DNA of 6,477 nt, taken from NCBI GenBank assembly GCA_002423675.1, contig DINM01000157.1:4138-10614 (forward strand). Direction: 5' to 3'. The notes below the pieces were generated by a model. It was not told where the DNA came from, ran no database searches, and was given only the letters and a program-made list of their open reading frames with translations. A program made the position numbers and the translations under genes. Of this stretch, positions 6,287 through 6,477 are shown piece by piece. Every line of letters starts with the position of its first letter. Position 1 is the first letter of the stretch. The DNA is from Verrucomicrobia bacterium UBA5540. Its GTDB lineage: Bacteria; Verrucomicrobiota; Kiritimatiellia; Kiritimatiellales; Tichowtungiaceae.

Positions 6287-6477
6287 ACCGGCCGTAAGGT
6301 CGTCACCGGGCCGATTGAGGCGACAGCCGTCGGCAACATCGTTGTGCAAATGATGGCGATGGGCGATATCGCCTCGCTGACCGAAGGTCGCGAAATGATA
6401 CGAACCTCTTTTGCATCCGAATCTGAAACCTATCATCCGCAGGATGTCAACGAGTGGCAGGTTGCACTCGCTCAATA
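6281..6477 (+). pseudogene. rhaB: rhamnulokinase C-terminal fragment, 5' truncated, continues past window edge
   Basis: Frame 2 on the plus strand reads DATGRKVVTGPIEATAVGN, then IVVQMMAMGDIASLTEG and R(E)MIRTSF, and later YHPQDVNEW. This matches the C-terminal end of FGGY-family rhamnulokinases (compare the DACG-x-x-V-x-AGP-x-EAS-x-x-GNI pattern of E. coli RhaB), the enzyme that phosphorylates L-rhamnulose in cytoplasmic rhamnose catabolism. The GPxEATAxGN block belongs to the C-terminal nucleotide-binding lobe. About 66 residues are visible with no stop before the window ends; family length suggests about 10-20 more. Everything upstream of roughly 6281 is replaced by the inverted IS256 transposase remnant, so some 400 residues of kinase are missing and the piece cannot work alone. 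Another FGGY kinase is possible, but the motif spacing favours rhamnulokinase. Confidence 0.75.

Noticed and set aside
6287..6475. N-terminal 60 residues of the minus-strand ORF as part of the transposase or a novel domain
   Set aside because: They lack transposase motifs, and the opposite strand reads as a conserved rhamnulokinase, so this is a chance antisense reading.
1..6477. CRISPR array, tRNA, riboswitch, phage defence module or composite transposon
   Set aside because: No regularly spaced repeats, cloverleaf-like sequence or recognisable defence domains were seen by eye, and the two IS remnants are of unrelated families.

Overview
The window looks like a piece of a polysaccharide-degrading bacterium of the PVC type. 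Marine Kiritimatiellota such as Pontiella-like organisms, or related Lentisphaerae and Verrucomicrobia, fit best. This is inferred from a secreted formylglycine-type sulfatase next to a large secreted beta-helix protein with golvesin-type and lectin-like C-terminal domains, in a setting rich in decayed transposases. No rRNA, tRNA or phylogenetic marker gene is present, so the assignment is a guess from gene content.

Layout from left to right: (1) About 1..948, plus strand: an IS481-family transposase cut by the window edge at its 5' end and inactivated by three single-base deletions and one in-frame stop. (2) 945..2405, minus strand: an intact secreted S1-type sulfatase, whose stop codon overlaps the transposase stop in a shared CTAG. 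(3) 2406..2482: a 77-base gap holding a perfect 9-bp hairpin with a T-rich tail. (4) 2483..5350, minus strand: a 955-residue secreted protein with a right-handed parallel beta-helix, a golvesin-like domain and a ConA-like domain. (5) 5351..5677: a non-coding region with the probable promoter of the two-gene unit, including two TGTCC half-sites exactly 21 bp apart on the minus strand just upstream of a plausible -10 box. (6) About 5678..6286, minus strand: the 3' half of an IS256-family transposase gene with a candidate element end. (7) About 6281..6477, plus strand: the C-terminal part of a rhamnulokinase gene, lying antisense to what would otherwise be read as the N-terminus of the transposase ORF.

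The beta-helix protein and the sulfatase are codirectional and close together, so they probably form a small operon acting outside the cytoplasm on a sulfated, possibly deoxy-sugar-rich polysaccharide. The beta-helix protein would bind or cleave the glycan and the sulfatase would remove sulfate esters. The rhamnulokinase remnant is a separate hint of deoxy-sugar catabolism at this locus, but it is broken here.

Both flanks are IS remnants of unrelated families, and the right one has fused with a metabolic gene fragment. The region therefore looks like an accessory island shaped by IS insertion followed by deletion. I see no CRISPR array, defence system or clearly unprecedented system.
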